From positions 186,001-250,000 of the forward strand of contig NZ_JAFFZE010000022.1 of assembly GCF_025165815.1 (NCBI RefSeq): DNA of 64,000 nucleotides. Reading direction: 5' to 3'. The notes beneath the pieces were generated by a model, which worked only from the letters and a program-made list of their open reading frames with translations, was not told the origin of the DNA and searched no databases. Below, piece after piece: positions 19,312 to 26,885 of the stretch (within the stretch, counting starts at the first letter, position 1; each line of letters opens with the position of its first letter). The DNA is from Actinophytocola gossypii (lineage in GTDB: Bacteria; Actinomycetota; Actinomycetes; Mycobacteriales; Pseudonocardiaceae). A program made the position numbers and the translations under genes.

Positions 19312-20181
19312 ATGCAGCTCACCGGATTCGACTACCAGCGGGTTCCCGTCGCGGACGACGTCGCACTGTCCGTGGCCGTCGGCGGCGCGGGTGACCCGAT
19401 CGTGCTCCTGCACGGCTTTCCGCAGACCCACCTGATGTGGCGGCACGTCGCCGCCGACCTCGCCGCCGACCACACCGTGATCTGCCCCGACCTGCGCGGC
19501 TACGGAGCCAGTGACAAGCCCGCTGACACGGGCGACACCTACGCCAAGCGGACGATGGCCGCGGACGTCGTTGCGGTGGCCCGCGCGCTCGGGCACGAGC
19601 GGTTCGCGCTCGCCGGACACGACCGGGGCGCGCTCGTCGCCGTCCGTGCCGGGCTCGACCATCCCGAGCGCGTCACCCACCTCGCCGCGCTCGACGTGCT
19701 GCCCACCCTCGACATGTGGGACGTTCTGCACGGCACGAGCGCCGCGGTGGGGTTCCACCTCTATCTGATGGCGCAGCCGCCCGGGCTGCCGGAGCGGATG
19801 ATCGACGCCGCTCCGGACGTGTTCTTCGGGCACTTCCTCGACCTCTGGAGCCAGCGGCCGGACGCGATCCCGGGCGACGTGCGCGCCGAGTACCTGCGGG
19901 CGTCGCGGAACGCGGTCACCTCGATCGTCGCCGACTATCGCGCGTCGGCGACCGTCGACGTCGAGCACGACACCGCCGACCGGGACGCGGGCTCGACACT
20001 GCGGATGCCGGTCACCGTGCTCCAGCAGGACTGGGGTGCGGCGCTGGGCTACGACGCGGCGGCGCGGTGGCGGGCGTGGGCTCCCGACCTGGTGCACGAG
20101 ACGGTGTCGTGCGGGCACTTCATGGCCGAGGAGGCGCCCGCGGACGTGGTGCGCGCCCTTCGTGGCATGACCACGCGGTGA
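19312..20181 (+). CDS. Alpha/beta hydrolase (haloacetate dehalogenase/epoxide hydrolase-like)
   Basis: Cytoplasmic 289-aa alpha/beta-fold hydrolase. Its sequence follows the fluoroacetate dehalogenase group closely: LLHGFPQTHLMWRHVA (oxyanion region), DLRGYGASDKP, KRTMAADV, the nucleophile elbow AGHDRGA (Asp about residue 103), LDVLPT, and the catalytic His in SCGHFMAEEAP. However, the elbow reads DRGAL where true fluoroacetate dehalogenases have DRGAR, and the cap motif reads FHLY where a His-Trp pair is expected. The carboxylate and halide pocket therefore looks altered, and an epoxide or other ester substrate is more likely. It is divergent from the SARP regulator with a 67-bp gap, so it may be a target of it. 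Confidence 0.85.
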   Translation: MQLTGFDYQRVPVADDVALSVAVGGAGDPIVLLHGFPQTHLMWRHVAADLAADHTVICPDLRGYGASDKPADTGDTYAKRTMAADVVAVARALGHERFALAGHDRGALVAVRAGLDHPERVTHLAALDVLPTLDMWDVLHGTSAAVGFHLYLMAQPPGLPERMIDAAPDVFFGHFLDLWSQRPDAIPGDVRAEYLRASRNAVTSIVADYRASATVDVEHDTADRDAGSTLRMPVTVLQQDWGAALGYDAAARWRAWAPDLVHETVSCGHFMAEEAPADVVRALRGMTTR

Positions 20182-20202
20182 CGAGGGGTACTGTGCGGTC
20201 TC

Positions 20203-20631
20203 GTGAAGCCCGCTAGTGACGAGCGGACCCCGGACGGCGGCGAGTACCTCGCGGCGAGACCGGACCGCGAGCAGCTCCTCTCCGTCCGATCGACCGACCG
20301 GGACGACGCGGTCGTGCTCACCGTCGAGGGCGATGTCGACGGGCTGACCGCGCCCCGGCTCGGGACCGCCCTCGCCTCGGCGTTCAACCGGCTCGGCGGG
20401 CGGCTGCTCGTCGTCGACCTGAGCCGAGTGGTGTTCCTCGGCTCGTCCGGGCTCCGCACGCTGCACGAGAGCGCGCTGGTCGCGGCCCGCGAGCACGACC
20501 TGGACCAGCTGCGGATCGTGGTGGACCACACCAGGCCGGTGATCCGGCCGATCGAGATCGTCGGGCTGGACCAGGTTCTCGCGTTGTTCAACACCGTCTC
20601 CGACGCCCTCGCCGCGGGCGATCTGCGGTAG
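20203..20631 (+). CDS. STAS-domain anti-sigma factor antagonist
   Basis: 142-aa SpoIIAA/RsbV-like protein. The STAS core has VVLTVEGDVDGLTAPRLGTAL and VVDLSRVVFLGSSGLRTLHES; one of the two adjacent serines in LGSSGL (about 80-81) is the expected phosphorylation site. When unphosphorylated it should bind and inactivate an anti-sigma kinase, freeing a SigB/SigF-type factor. It is followed 25 nt later by exactly such a kinase. GTG start; TACTGT 8 nt upstream fits a leaderless -10. The cognate sigma factor is not in the window. Confidence 0.9.
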   Translation: MKPASDERTPDGGEYLAARPDREQLLSVRSTDRDDAVVLTVEGDVDGLTAPRLGTALASAFNRLGGRLLVVDLSRVVFLGSSGLRTLHESALVAAREHDLDQLRIVVDHTRPVIRPIEIVGLDQVLALFNTVSDALAAGDLR

Positions 20632-20656
20632 CCGGCAGAACTGGGACAATAGGACA

Positions 20657-21154
20657 GTGCCTCCGAGCTCAGACCAGGACAGGCGGCTGGAACACGACCG
20701 GTCGCGGGCGGCCGAGGCGACCCTGCAGCTCGTGCTCGACGTCGACTGGGTCTCCCCATCGATCGCCCGCGACCGGCTGCGACGGTGGCTCACCGCGCAC
20801 CGCTGGTCCCCCGCGCACGTCGACGACCTCGTGCTCGCGCTGAACGAGGCGGTCAGCAACAGCATCGAGCACGGTCACGGGCTGACCGCGCCGACCAGGG
20901 ACGACTCGGCCCAGCCGGTCGAGGTGCACGGCCGGGTGGTGACGGAGTCCGACGGCGCCCGGCACGTCGAGCTGACCGTGCGGGACCGGGGCAGCTGGCG
21001 GGCCCCGGCCGACGCCCACTCCAGTGCCGGCTCCAGCCGGGGGCACGGGGTCACGATCATGCGTGCCTGCGTCGAGGAGGTCACCGTCGACCGGACCGAC
21101 GACGGCACCACCGTCGTCCTGCGCAGCCGGTCGGTCCCACCACCACTGACCTGA
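20657..21154 (+). CDS. RsbW-like anti-sigma regulatory serine kinase (HATPase_c)
   Basis: 165-aa GHKL-fold protein that should bind a sigma factor and phosphorylate the STAS antagonist encoded just upstream. The N box is VLALNEAVSNSIEHGHG; LTVRDRGSWRAP is the G1-like box and SRGHGVTIMRACVEEVTVDRTDDGTTVVLRS completes the ATP lid and last strand. This is the standard architecture of actinobacterial anti-sigma kinases. GTG at 20657 is used; GACAAT 6 nt upstream may be its own leaderless -10, or the gene is read from the STAS promoter. Confidence 0.88.
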   Translation: MPPSSDQDRRLEHDRSRAAEATLQLVLDVDWVSPSIARDRLRRWLTAHRWSPAHVDDLVLALNEAVSNSIEHGHGLTAPTRDDSAQPVEVHGRVVTESDGARHVELTVRDRGSWRAPADAHSSAGSSRGHGVTIMRACVEEVTVDRTDDGTTVVLRSRSVPPPLT

Positions 21155-21198
21155 TCGTCCACAATGGATTCAACGACACCGCGTGGTAGCCTTGACGT

Positions 21199-21265
21199 GG
21201 GGCGCCGGGAAGTCTGGTCGGCAGAGAACGGGCCGCGCCGGAACGATTGACCAGGGGGTGCCGCG
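21199..21265 (+). ncRNA. Possible structured 5' leader of nfeD-SPFH operon
   Basis: Downstream of a TAGCCT -10-like hexamer (21187-21192) the leader can fold: GGCGC (21201-21205) pairs with GCGCC (21235-21239), and inside it CCGG can pair with CTGG across AAGT, and GGTC with GGCC. The compact GC-rich leader with CCGGGAAGTCTGGTCGGC looks conserved to me by eye, but I cannot name a riboswitch class. Candidate only. Confidence 0.35.
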
Positions 21266-21700
21266 ATGGAAGTGTGGCTCATCTGGCTCGTGATCGCGGT
21301 CGCCGCCGGCGTGGTGGAGGTCTTCACGCTGACCGCCGCGCTCGGGGTGCTCGGCGCCGCCGCGCTCATCCCCGCCGCGCTCGCCGCCCTCGGCCTGCCG
21401 CTGCCGATCCAACTGCTCACGTTCACCGTCGCGGCCGCCGCCGGGGTGGTCCTGGTCCGGCCGATCGCGCTGCGGCACATGCGCACCCCGCAGGTGGAAC
21501 AGTTCGGCGTCGACGCGTTGGTCGGCAAGCGGGCCTTCGTACTGCGCGAGGTGACCGACCGCGACGGGTTGGTGCGCATCGACGGCGAGGAGTGGACGGC
21601 ACGACCGGCGTTCGAGGACGCCGAGGCCATCCCCGTCGGTGCGGCGGTGGACGTCATGCGCATCAGCGGGACGACGGCGTACGTCTTTCCGCATGAATGA
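21266..21700 (+). CDS. NfeD-family membrane protein
   Basis: 144-aa protein with two or three N-terminal membrane helices (about 4-65) and a C-terminal OB-fold (about 78-142: DALVGKRAFVLREVTDRDGLVRIDGEEWTAR split over the fold). NfeD proteins pair with SPFH/stomatin proteins in membrane microdomains, and an SPFH gene starts 15 nt downstream. This is the short NfeD1b-type form without the ClpP-like protease domain. Likely role: partner or scaffold of the SPFH oligomer in the cytoplasmic membrane. Confidence 0.9.
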   Translation: MEVWLIWLVIAVAAGVVEVFTLTAALGVLGAAALIPAALAALGLPLPIQLLTFTVAAAAGVVLVRPIALRHMRTPQVEQFGVDALVGKRAFVLREVTDRDGLVRIDGEEWTARPAFEDAEAIPVGAAVDVMRISGTTAYVFPHE

Positions 21701-21715
21701 CACCTGGGAGAGAAC

Positions 21716-22738
21716 ATGGACATCTCGCCACTGCTGATCGCGACCCTGCTGATCGCGCTGCTGGTCGTCTTCACGATCGTGCGCGCGATCCGGATCGTGC
21801 CGCAGGCGCGGGCGCGCAACGTGGAGCGGCTCGGCCGGTACAACCGCACCCTCCAGCCGGGGCTGAACTTCGTCATCCCGTACATCGACCGGGTCTACTC
21901 GCCGATCGACCTGCGCGAACAGGTGGTCTCGTTCCGCCCGCAGCCGGTGATCACCGAGGACAACCTGGTCGTGGAGATCGACACGGTGCTGTACTTCCAG
22001 GTCACCGACCCGCGCGCGGCCGCCTACGAGATCGCGAGCTACCTGCAGGCGGTCGAGCAGCTCACCGTGACCACGCTGCGCAACGTCGTCGGCTCGATGG
22101 ACCTGGAGAGCACGCTCACCTCCCGCGACACGATCAACAGCCAGCTGCGCGGCGTGCTCGACGAGGCGACCGGCAAGTGGGGCATCCGGGTGAACCGCGT
22201 CGAGATCAAGGCGATCGACCCGCCGAAGACGATCAAGGACGCGATGGAGAAGCAGATGCGCGCCGAGCGGGACAAGCGTGCCGCGATCCTGGCCGCGGAG
22301 GGCCAGCGCCAGTCCCAGATCCTCACCGCCGAGGGCGACAAGCAGTCGGCCGTGCTGCGCGCCGAGGGCAACCGGTCCGCGCAGATCCTCAAGGCGGAGG
22401 GCGAGGCGAAGGCGATCGACGCGGTGTTCCAGGCCGTGCACCGCAACGACCCGGACCCCAAGCTGCTCGCCTACCAGTACCTGCAGACGCTCCCGCAGCT
22501 CGCGAACGGGCCGAACAACACGTTCTTCGTCGTGCCGAGCGAGCTGACCGCGGCCCTCGGCAGCGTCTCGAAGGCCTTCACCGACGCGCTCCCCCAGTCG
22601 CCGGCCACCCGCGAGCCGGAGCCGGTCGTGGAGACCAGCTCACCGGCGGCCGACGACGCGGCGAAGGCCGCCGAAGCCGCCGCCGAGGCGGTCGCCGACG
22701 CCGCCGAGGCCCAACGCCCCGGTCCGGGAAAGCTCTGA
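21716..22738 (+). CDS. SPFH/Band 7 (stomatin-like) membrane protein
   Basis: 340-aa protein with one N-terminal membrane helix (LLIATLLIALLVVFTIV) and a Band 7 domain (about 25-200: RNVERLGRYNRTLQPGLNFVIPYIDRVYSPIDLREQV). A long Glu/Ala/Lys/Arg-rich coiled coil follows (about 185-250), then an Ala-rich acidic tail. Stomatin-like proteins form ring oligomers that organise membrane domains and modulate membrane proteases. It pairs with the upstream NfeD gene in one operon. Its TGA lies in the left arm of a long hairpin that also contains the stop of the convergent pntB gene. Confidence 0.93.
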   Translation: MDISPLLIATLLIALLVVFTIVRAIRIVPQARARNVERLGRYNRTLQPGLNFVIPYIDRVYSPIDLREQVVSFRPQPVITEDNLVVEIDTVLYFQVTDPRAAAYEIASYLQAVEQLTVTTLRNVVGSMDLESTLTSRDTINSQLRGVLDEATGKWGIRVNRVEIKAIDPPKTIKDAMEKQMRAERDKRAAILAAEGQRQSQILTAEGDKQSAVLRAEGNRSAQILKAEGEAKAIDAVFQAVHRNDPDPKLLAYQYLQTLPQLANGPNNTFFVVPSELTAALGSVSKAFTDALPQSPATREPEPVVETSSPAADDAAKAAEAAAEAVADAAEAQRPGPGKL

Positions 22739-22783
22739 ACGACCCTTGGGGGCTCTGAACGTCCCAAGAGGGTCGTTCAGAGC
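22732..22783. repeat. Long hairpin at the SPFH/pntB convergent junction
   Basis: Perfect 15-bp arms GCTCTGAACGACCCT and AGGGTCGTTCAGAGC, extended inward by TGGG/CCCA past a 2-nt bulge. The word GCTCTGAACG is repeated inside the loop. Both flanking stop codons (TGA at 22736-22738 and its mirror at 22777-22779) lie in the arms, so this is almost certainly a bidirectional terminator. Confidence 0.88.
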
Positions 22784-24147
22784 CCTTTGACCGCGGCGAC
22801 GAGCTTGCCGAGGGAGTCCTTGGCGTCGCCGAACAGCAGGGTCGTCTTCGGGTCGAACAGCAGCTCGTTCTCGATGCCGGCGAAGCCAGGGCGCATGGAG
22901 CGCTTGAGGAACACGACCTGGCCGGCGTGCTCGACGTCGAGGATCGGCATGCCGTAGATCGGCGAGCCGGGCGAGGCGTGGGCGGCCGGGTTGACCACGT
23001 CGTTGGCGCCCACCACGAGCGCCACGTCCGCGGTGCGGAACTCGGGGTTGACCTGCGCCATCTCCTTGAGCTTGTCGTAGGGCACGTCGGCCTCGGCGAG
23101 CAGCACGTTCATGTGCCCGGGCATCCGGCCGGCGACCGGGTGGATGGCGTAGGACACCTCGATCCCTCGGCGCTCCAGCTCGTCGGCGAGGTCGCGCAGG
23201 GTGTGTTGGGCCTGCGCGACCGCGAGCCCGTAGCCGGGCGCCACGATCACCCGGCGGGCGTAGCCGAGCAGGATCGCGATGTCCGCCGCGCCGGCCGAGC
23301 GCACCGGGCGGTCGGACTCGGTGGTGCTGCCCAGCGTCGACCCACCGGCGAACGCGCCGAACATGATGTTCACCAGCGACCGGCCCATGGCGTCGGCCAT
23401 CATCTTGGTCAGCAGCGTGCCGGACGCGCCGACCAGCGTGCCGGCGACGATCAGCAGCGTGTTGGACAGCACGTAGCCGCTGGCCGCGACGGTGATCCCG
23501 CTGAACGCGTTGAGCAGCGAGATCACGATCGGCACGTCCGCGCCGCCGACCGGGAGCACGAGCAGCAGCCCGAGCCCGAGCGTCAGCACTGCCAGCAGGA
23601 CGGCGCCGAGCACCGACGAGCCGACGGCCACCCAGATCCCGGTGCCGAGCGACCCGGCGACCACCGCGATCGCCACCCAGCGCATTCCCGGGAAGATCAT
23701 CGGCCGGCCGGTGACGATCTCCTGCAGTTTGGCGAAGGTGAGCACCGAGCCGGAGAAGGTGACCGATCCGATGAGGACGGTGAACGCCAGCACCCCGAGG
23801 TGCGCGAGTCCGCCGCCGGTGCCCTCGGCCAGCTCCAGCAGCGCGACCAGCGCGCCCGCCGCGCCGCCGACCCCGTTGAACAGGGCCACCATCTGCGGCA
23901 TCGCGGTCATCGCGACCCGCCGCGCGGCGATGAGTCCGATGCCGCCGCCGACCGCGATGGCCAGCAGGATCCACACCAGCCGGTCGGGCCGCTCGGCGGC
24001 GAACACCACGAGCACCGCGACGAGCGCACCGGCGGCGCCGATCACGTTGCCCAGCCTGGCCCGCTTCGGCGAGGACAGGCCCTTGAGGGCGATGATGAAG
24101 CAGACGGCGGCGACCAGGTACAGCAGCGCGGTCCAGTCCTCGTTCAC
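22777..24147 (-). CDS. pntB: NAD(P) transhydrogenase subunit beta
   Basis: Proton-translocating transhydrogenase subunit that binds NADP(H) and reduces it at the expense of NADH and the proton gradient. The 456-aa protein has about eight to nine membrane helices in the first 270 residues. A cytoplasmic NADP-binding domain III follows, with APGYGLAVAQAQ, YAIHPVAGRMPGHMNVLLAEADVPYD and GANDVVNPAAH. The end (LLFGDAKDSLGKLVAAVKGL) is the expected C-terminus. It overlaps the upstream pntA part 2 gene by 4 nt (ATGA), consistent with a three-gene pnt operon transcribed leftwards. Provides NADPH for biosynthesis. Confidence 0.97.
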   Translation of the reverse strand: MNEDWTALLYLVAAVCFIIALKGLSSPKRARLGNVIGAAGALVAVLVVFAAERPDRLVWILLAIAVGGGIGLIAARRVAMTAMPQMVALFNGVGGAAGALVALLELAEGTGGGLAHLGVLAFTVLIGSVTFSGSVLTFAKLQEIVTGRPMIFPGMRWVAIAVVAGSLGTGIWVAVGSSVLGAVLLAVLTLGLGLLLVLPVGGADVPIVISLLNAFSGITVAASGYVLSNTLLIVAGTLVGASGTLLTKMMADAMGRSLVNIMFGAFAGGSTLGSTTESDRPVRSAGAADIAILLGYARRVIVAPGYGLAVAQAQHTLRDLADELERRGIEVSYAIHPVAGRMPGHMNVLLAEADVPYDKLKEMAQVNPEFRTADVALVVGANDVVNPAAHASPGSPIYGMPILDVEHAGQVVFLKRSMRPGFAGIENELLFDPKTTLLFGDAKDSLGKLVAAVKGL

Positions 24148-24440
24148 GCGCGGGGCTCCTTCTCCTTGCGGGAGCGGAACATCTGCAGCATCCGGTCGGT
24201 CACCACGAACCCGCCGACCAGGTTGATCGTGGCGAGCATGATCGCGATCAGCTCCAGTACGAACAGCGCGGTCGACTCGGTGTGCGCGGCGACCGCGATC
24301 GTGCCGACCAGGACGATGCCGCTGATCGCGTTGGAACCGGACATCAGCGGCGTGTGCAGGGTCGTGGACACTTTGGAGATGACCTCGTAGCCGACGAACA
24401 CGGCCAGCACGAAGATGGTGAGCAGCGCGATTCCGTCCAC
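24144..24440 (-). CDS. pntAB: NAD(P) transhydrogenase subunit alpha, part 2 (membrane)
   Basis: 98-aa membrane part of the alpha subunit (domain II helices): LLTIFVLAVFVGYEVISKV, TPLMSGSNAISGIVLVG and an AHTESTALFVLELIAIMLATINLVGGF helix pair written here in two runs. In many actinobacteria and alpha-proteobacteria the alpha subunit is split into a soluble and a membrane polypeptide, as here. The start directly abuts the stop of the soluble part, and the end overlaps pntB by 4 nt, so the three subunits are translationally coupled in equimolar amounts. Confidence 0.96.
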   Translation of the reverse strand: MDGIALLTIFVLAVFVGYEVISKVSTTLHTPLMSGSNAISGIVLVGTIAVAAHTESTALFVLELIAIMLATINLVGGFVVTDRMLQMFRSRKEKEPRA

Positions 24441-25565
24441 TTAGGACTCCTCTCCGAGCAGCTCGCGGGTGGGGGCGTGCCGGACCTCACCGGCGTGCGT
24501 GACGCAGGCGCCGGCGACGATCTCGTCGTCGAAGTCCGGCGTGACCGTGCCGTCGGAGTGCATGAGCAGCAACAGGTTCACCACGTTGGTGGCGTAGAGC
24601 TGGCTGGCCTGCGCGGCGAGCTGGCTCGGCACGTTCTGCCCACCCCACACCGAGACCTCGCCGATCGTGACCTCCTCGCCCGGCTTGGCGCCCTCGACGT
24701 TGCCGCCCGACTCCGCCGCGAGGTCCACCACGACCGAGCCCGGCCGCATCGCCGCCACCATGTCCGAGGTGACCAGCATCGGCGCCGCCCGCCCTGGCAC
24801 CGCGGCGGTGGTGATCAGCACGTCCGCGTCGGCGACGTGCGGGGCGAGCAGCTCGCGCTGCATCCGGGAGCGTTCCTCGGTCATCTCCCTGGCGTAGCCG
24901 CCGGCGCCCTCCAGCGTCGGCAGCTCCAGCTCGACGAACTCCGCGCCCAGACTGCGCACCTCCTCGGCGGACGCGGCCCGCACGTCGTAGGCCCGCACGA
25001 CCGCGCCGAGCCGCCGCGCGGTCGCGATCGCCTGCAGTCCCGCGACACCCGCGCCGAGCACCAGCACCCGGGCCGGCGGGATCGTGCCGGAGGCGGTCAT
25101 GGACAGCGGGAAGAACCGGGGCAGCCGCTCGGCCGCGACCAGCACGGCCCGGTACCCGGCGACGAACGCCTGCGAGGACAGGGCGTCCATCGACTGCGCG
25201 CGGGAGATGCGCGGCACCAGTTCCATCGCCAGTGCGGTGTGCCCGGCGTCGCGCAGCGCCCGGACCAGCTCGAGCTCCTGCGCGACGGGCAGGAAGGAGA
25301 TGGTCACCGCGTTCGGCGCGAGATCCCGCACCTGCCGGGCGGCCAGCGGCTGGACGGACAGCGCCACCCCGGCCCCGGCGAGCGCGCCGGCGTCGACCTC
25401 GGCGCCGGCGTCGCGGTAGTCGTCGTCGGTGATCCCCGCGGCCGCACCGGCACCCGGCTCGACCGCGACCTGAAGGCCAACTTCGATGAGGCGGGACACC
25501 AGACCGGGTACGAGCGCGACCCGCCGCTCGCCCGGTCGGGTCTCGCCGACCACGGCGATCTTCAC
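24441..25565 (-). CDS. pntAA: NAD(P) transhydrogenase subunit alpha, part 1 (NAD-binding)
   Basis: 374-aa soluble domain I that binds NAD(H). MKIAVVGETRPGERRVALVPGLV is the conserved N-terminus; the Rossmann motif VLVLGAGVAGLQAIATARRLGAVVRAYDVR and the mobile-loop region KPGEEVTIGEVSVWGG follow. The protein resembles alanine dehydrogenase in fold. GTG start at 25565; TATGGT lies exactly 6 nt upstream, so a leaderless transcript is likely, and this would be the promoter of the whole pnt operon. A hairpin lies 22 nt further upstream. Confidence 0.96.
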   Translation of the reverse strand: MKIAVVGETRPGERRVALVPGLVSRLIEVGLQVAVEPGAGAAAGITDDDYRDAGAEVDAGALAGAGVALSVQPLAARQVRDLAPNAVTISFLPVAQELELVRALRDAGHTALAMELVPRISRAQSMDALSSQAFVAGYRAVLVAAERLPRFFPLSMTASGTIPPARVLVLGAGVAGLQAIATARRLGAVVRAYDVRAASAEEVRSLGAEFVELELPTLEGAGGYAREMTEERSRMQRELLAPHVADADVLITTAAVPGRAAPMLVTSDMVAAMRPGSVVVDLAAESGGNVEGAKPGEEVTIGEVSVWGGQNVPSQLAAQASQLYATNVVNLLLLMHSDGTVTPDFDDEIVAGACVTHAGEVRHAPTRELLGEES

Positions 25566-25587
25566 CGAATCACCATAACCGCTGCCG

Positions 25588-25614
25588 GCGAAATGTCACG
25601 CTTTCACATTTCGC
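25588..25614 (-). terminator. Hairpin between esterase and pnt operon
   Basis: Perfect 9-bp arms GCGAAATGT and ACATTTCGC around a 9-nt loop that contains the stop codon of the esterase gene. It sits just upstream of the proposed pntAA promoter and would insulate the two units. Confidence 0.6.
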
Positions 25615-26675
25615 GGCTCGGCCGCCGGGACGGTGTCGCGCAGGAATTCCTCGATCCGGGGGATCAGGGTGGCGAGGTGGTAGGTGAGGAACAGGTCGAA
25701 GCAGTGGTGCGCGCCGGGAAGCTCCAGGTAGTCGACGCGGTTCGCCGAGGTCGCCCGGAGCCGGGCGGCGAGGTCGCGGGCGTCGGCCACCGGCACGAGG
25801 GCGTCCCGGTCCCCGTGCGCCAGGAGGATCGGCGGCGCGTCGGGACGGAGGTGGTCCAGCGGGGAGGAGTCCTCGACGTCCCCGTAGTAGCGGCCGTGGT
25901 ACCCGTACAGGGACACGGCCGCGGCGACGGACGTGTCGGCCCGTTCGAAGCCGGGCTGGTAGCGCGGATCGTCGGCGGTCAGGGCGCACAGGGTCGCCAG
26001 GTGGCCACCGGCGGAGCTGCCGGCGACGACCACCGGGCCCTTGGCGATCCCCTGCTCCCGGACCCAGGCGATGGCCTGCTTCGCGTCGACCAGGTGACCG
26101 GGGAACGTGGTCCCCGGCCGCAGGCGGTAGTTGGCGCTCACGCAGACCCAACCCTGGGCGGCGAGGTGGTACAGCAGCGCCCTGGCCTCGCGGTTCTTCC
26201 GGCCGCTGAAGTAGCCGCCACCGTGGAAGTGGACGAGCGTCGGCCCGGTCGGGCGCGCCGGGCGGTAGACGTCGAGCAGGTTGCGGCGACCGTGCGGGCC
26301 GTAGCGGAGGTTCGCCGCGCGGGTCACGCCACGCCGGCGGACGGCGAACGGGGCGAACAGGATGCGCGCCCACGGCAGGCCACGGGTGCCGGACGCGAGC
26401 GACCGGCGAACCACCTCGGCGAGCCCGAGCACCGTCACCACCGCGACGGCGGCACCCGCCCAGCCGGCGGGGCCGGCGATGTCGCCCTCGGCGAACGCGA
26501 GCGCGGTCGAGGCCGCGAGCAGGTACCCGACCAGGAACGGCAGCTCACCGGCCAGCAGCCCGAGCCGGAACGTCAGCGGCCAGAGGAACCGCGGCCGGGT
26601 CGGCGCCACCAGCGCGCAGTAGGTGGCCGTGGCGACGACACCGACGGTGACCAGGTATCCGAGCGGGATGGGCAT
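25596..26675 (-). CDS. Membrane-anchored alpha/beta hydrolase (esterase/lipase-like)
   Basis: 359-aa protein with three to four N-terminal membrane helices (about 1-100: LGYLVTVGVVATATYCALVA, LAGELPFLVGYLLAAS, WAGAAVAVVTVLGLAEV). A hormone-sensitive-lipase/BD-FAE-like esterase domain follows: oxyanion motif HFHGGGYFSG, nucleophile elbow GSSAGGHLA, acid in HGDRDALVP and His in LPGAHHCFD. It should hydrolyse short acyl or acetyl esters at the membrane. ATG at 26675 is taken because the first helix starts there; an in-frame ATG at 26711 adds 12 polar residues. No ribosome site is obvious for either. Gene ends in a hairpin ahead of the pnt operon. Confidence 0.87.
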   Translation of the reverse strand: MPIPLGYLVTVGVVATATYCALVAPTRPRFLWPLTFRLGLLAGELPFLVGYLLAASTALAFAEGDIAGPAGWAGAAVAVVTVLGLAEVVRRSLASGTRGLPWARILFAPFAVRRRGVTRAANLRYGPHGRRNLLDVYRPARPTGPTLVHFHGGGYFSGRKNREARALLYHLAAQGWVCVSANYRLRPGTTFPGHLVDAKQAIAWVREQGIAKGPVVVAGSSAGGHLATLCALTADDPRYQPGFERADTSVAAAVSLYGYHGRYYGDVEDSSPLDHLRPDAPPILLAHGDRDALVPVADARDLAARLRATSANRVDYLELPGAHHCFDLFLTYHLATLIPRIEEFLRDTVPAAEPRNVKA

Positions 26676-26885
26676 GGGCTCAGCATGGCGCCGGCACCGG
26701 ACAGGGGACATCGGCCGGCGGTCGGCGCCGGGTTCGACTTTGGTCGGTAGCTGTCGCGGACGACGCAGGCCGCGAAACCGTCACATTTCCGACCTGTGCC
26801 CACGGGGCACCGGCACGACCTGCAGGGATCACCTAACGTGGGAGGTGGCGTCACGGTGCGTGGAACCGTGGGATTGGGGGAACGC

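Noticed and set aside
19312-20181. Naming the hydrolase a fluoroacetate dehalogenase
   Set aside because: Key Arg and Trp pocket residues appear replaced.
24282-26750. 822-codon plus frame opposite pnt and esterase genes
   Set aside because: Antisense to well-identified genes; no recognisable domain.
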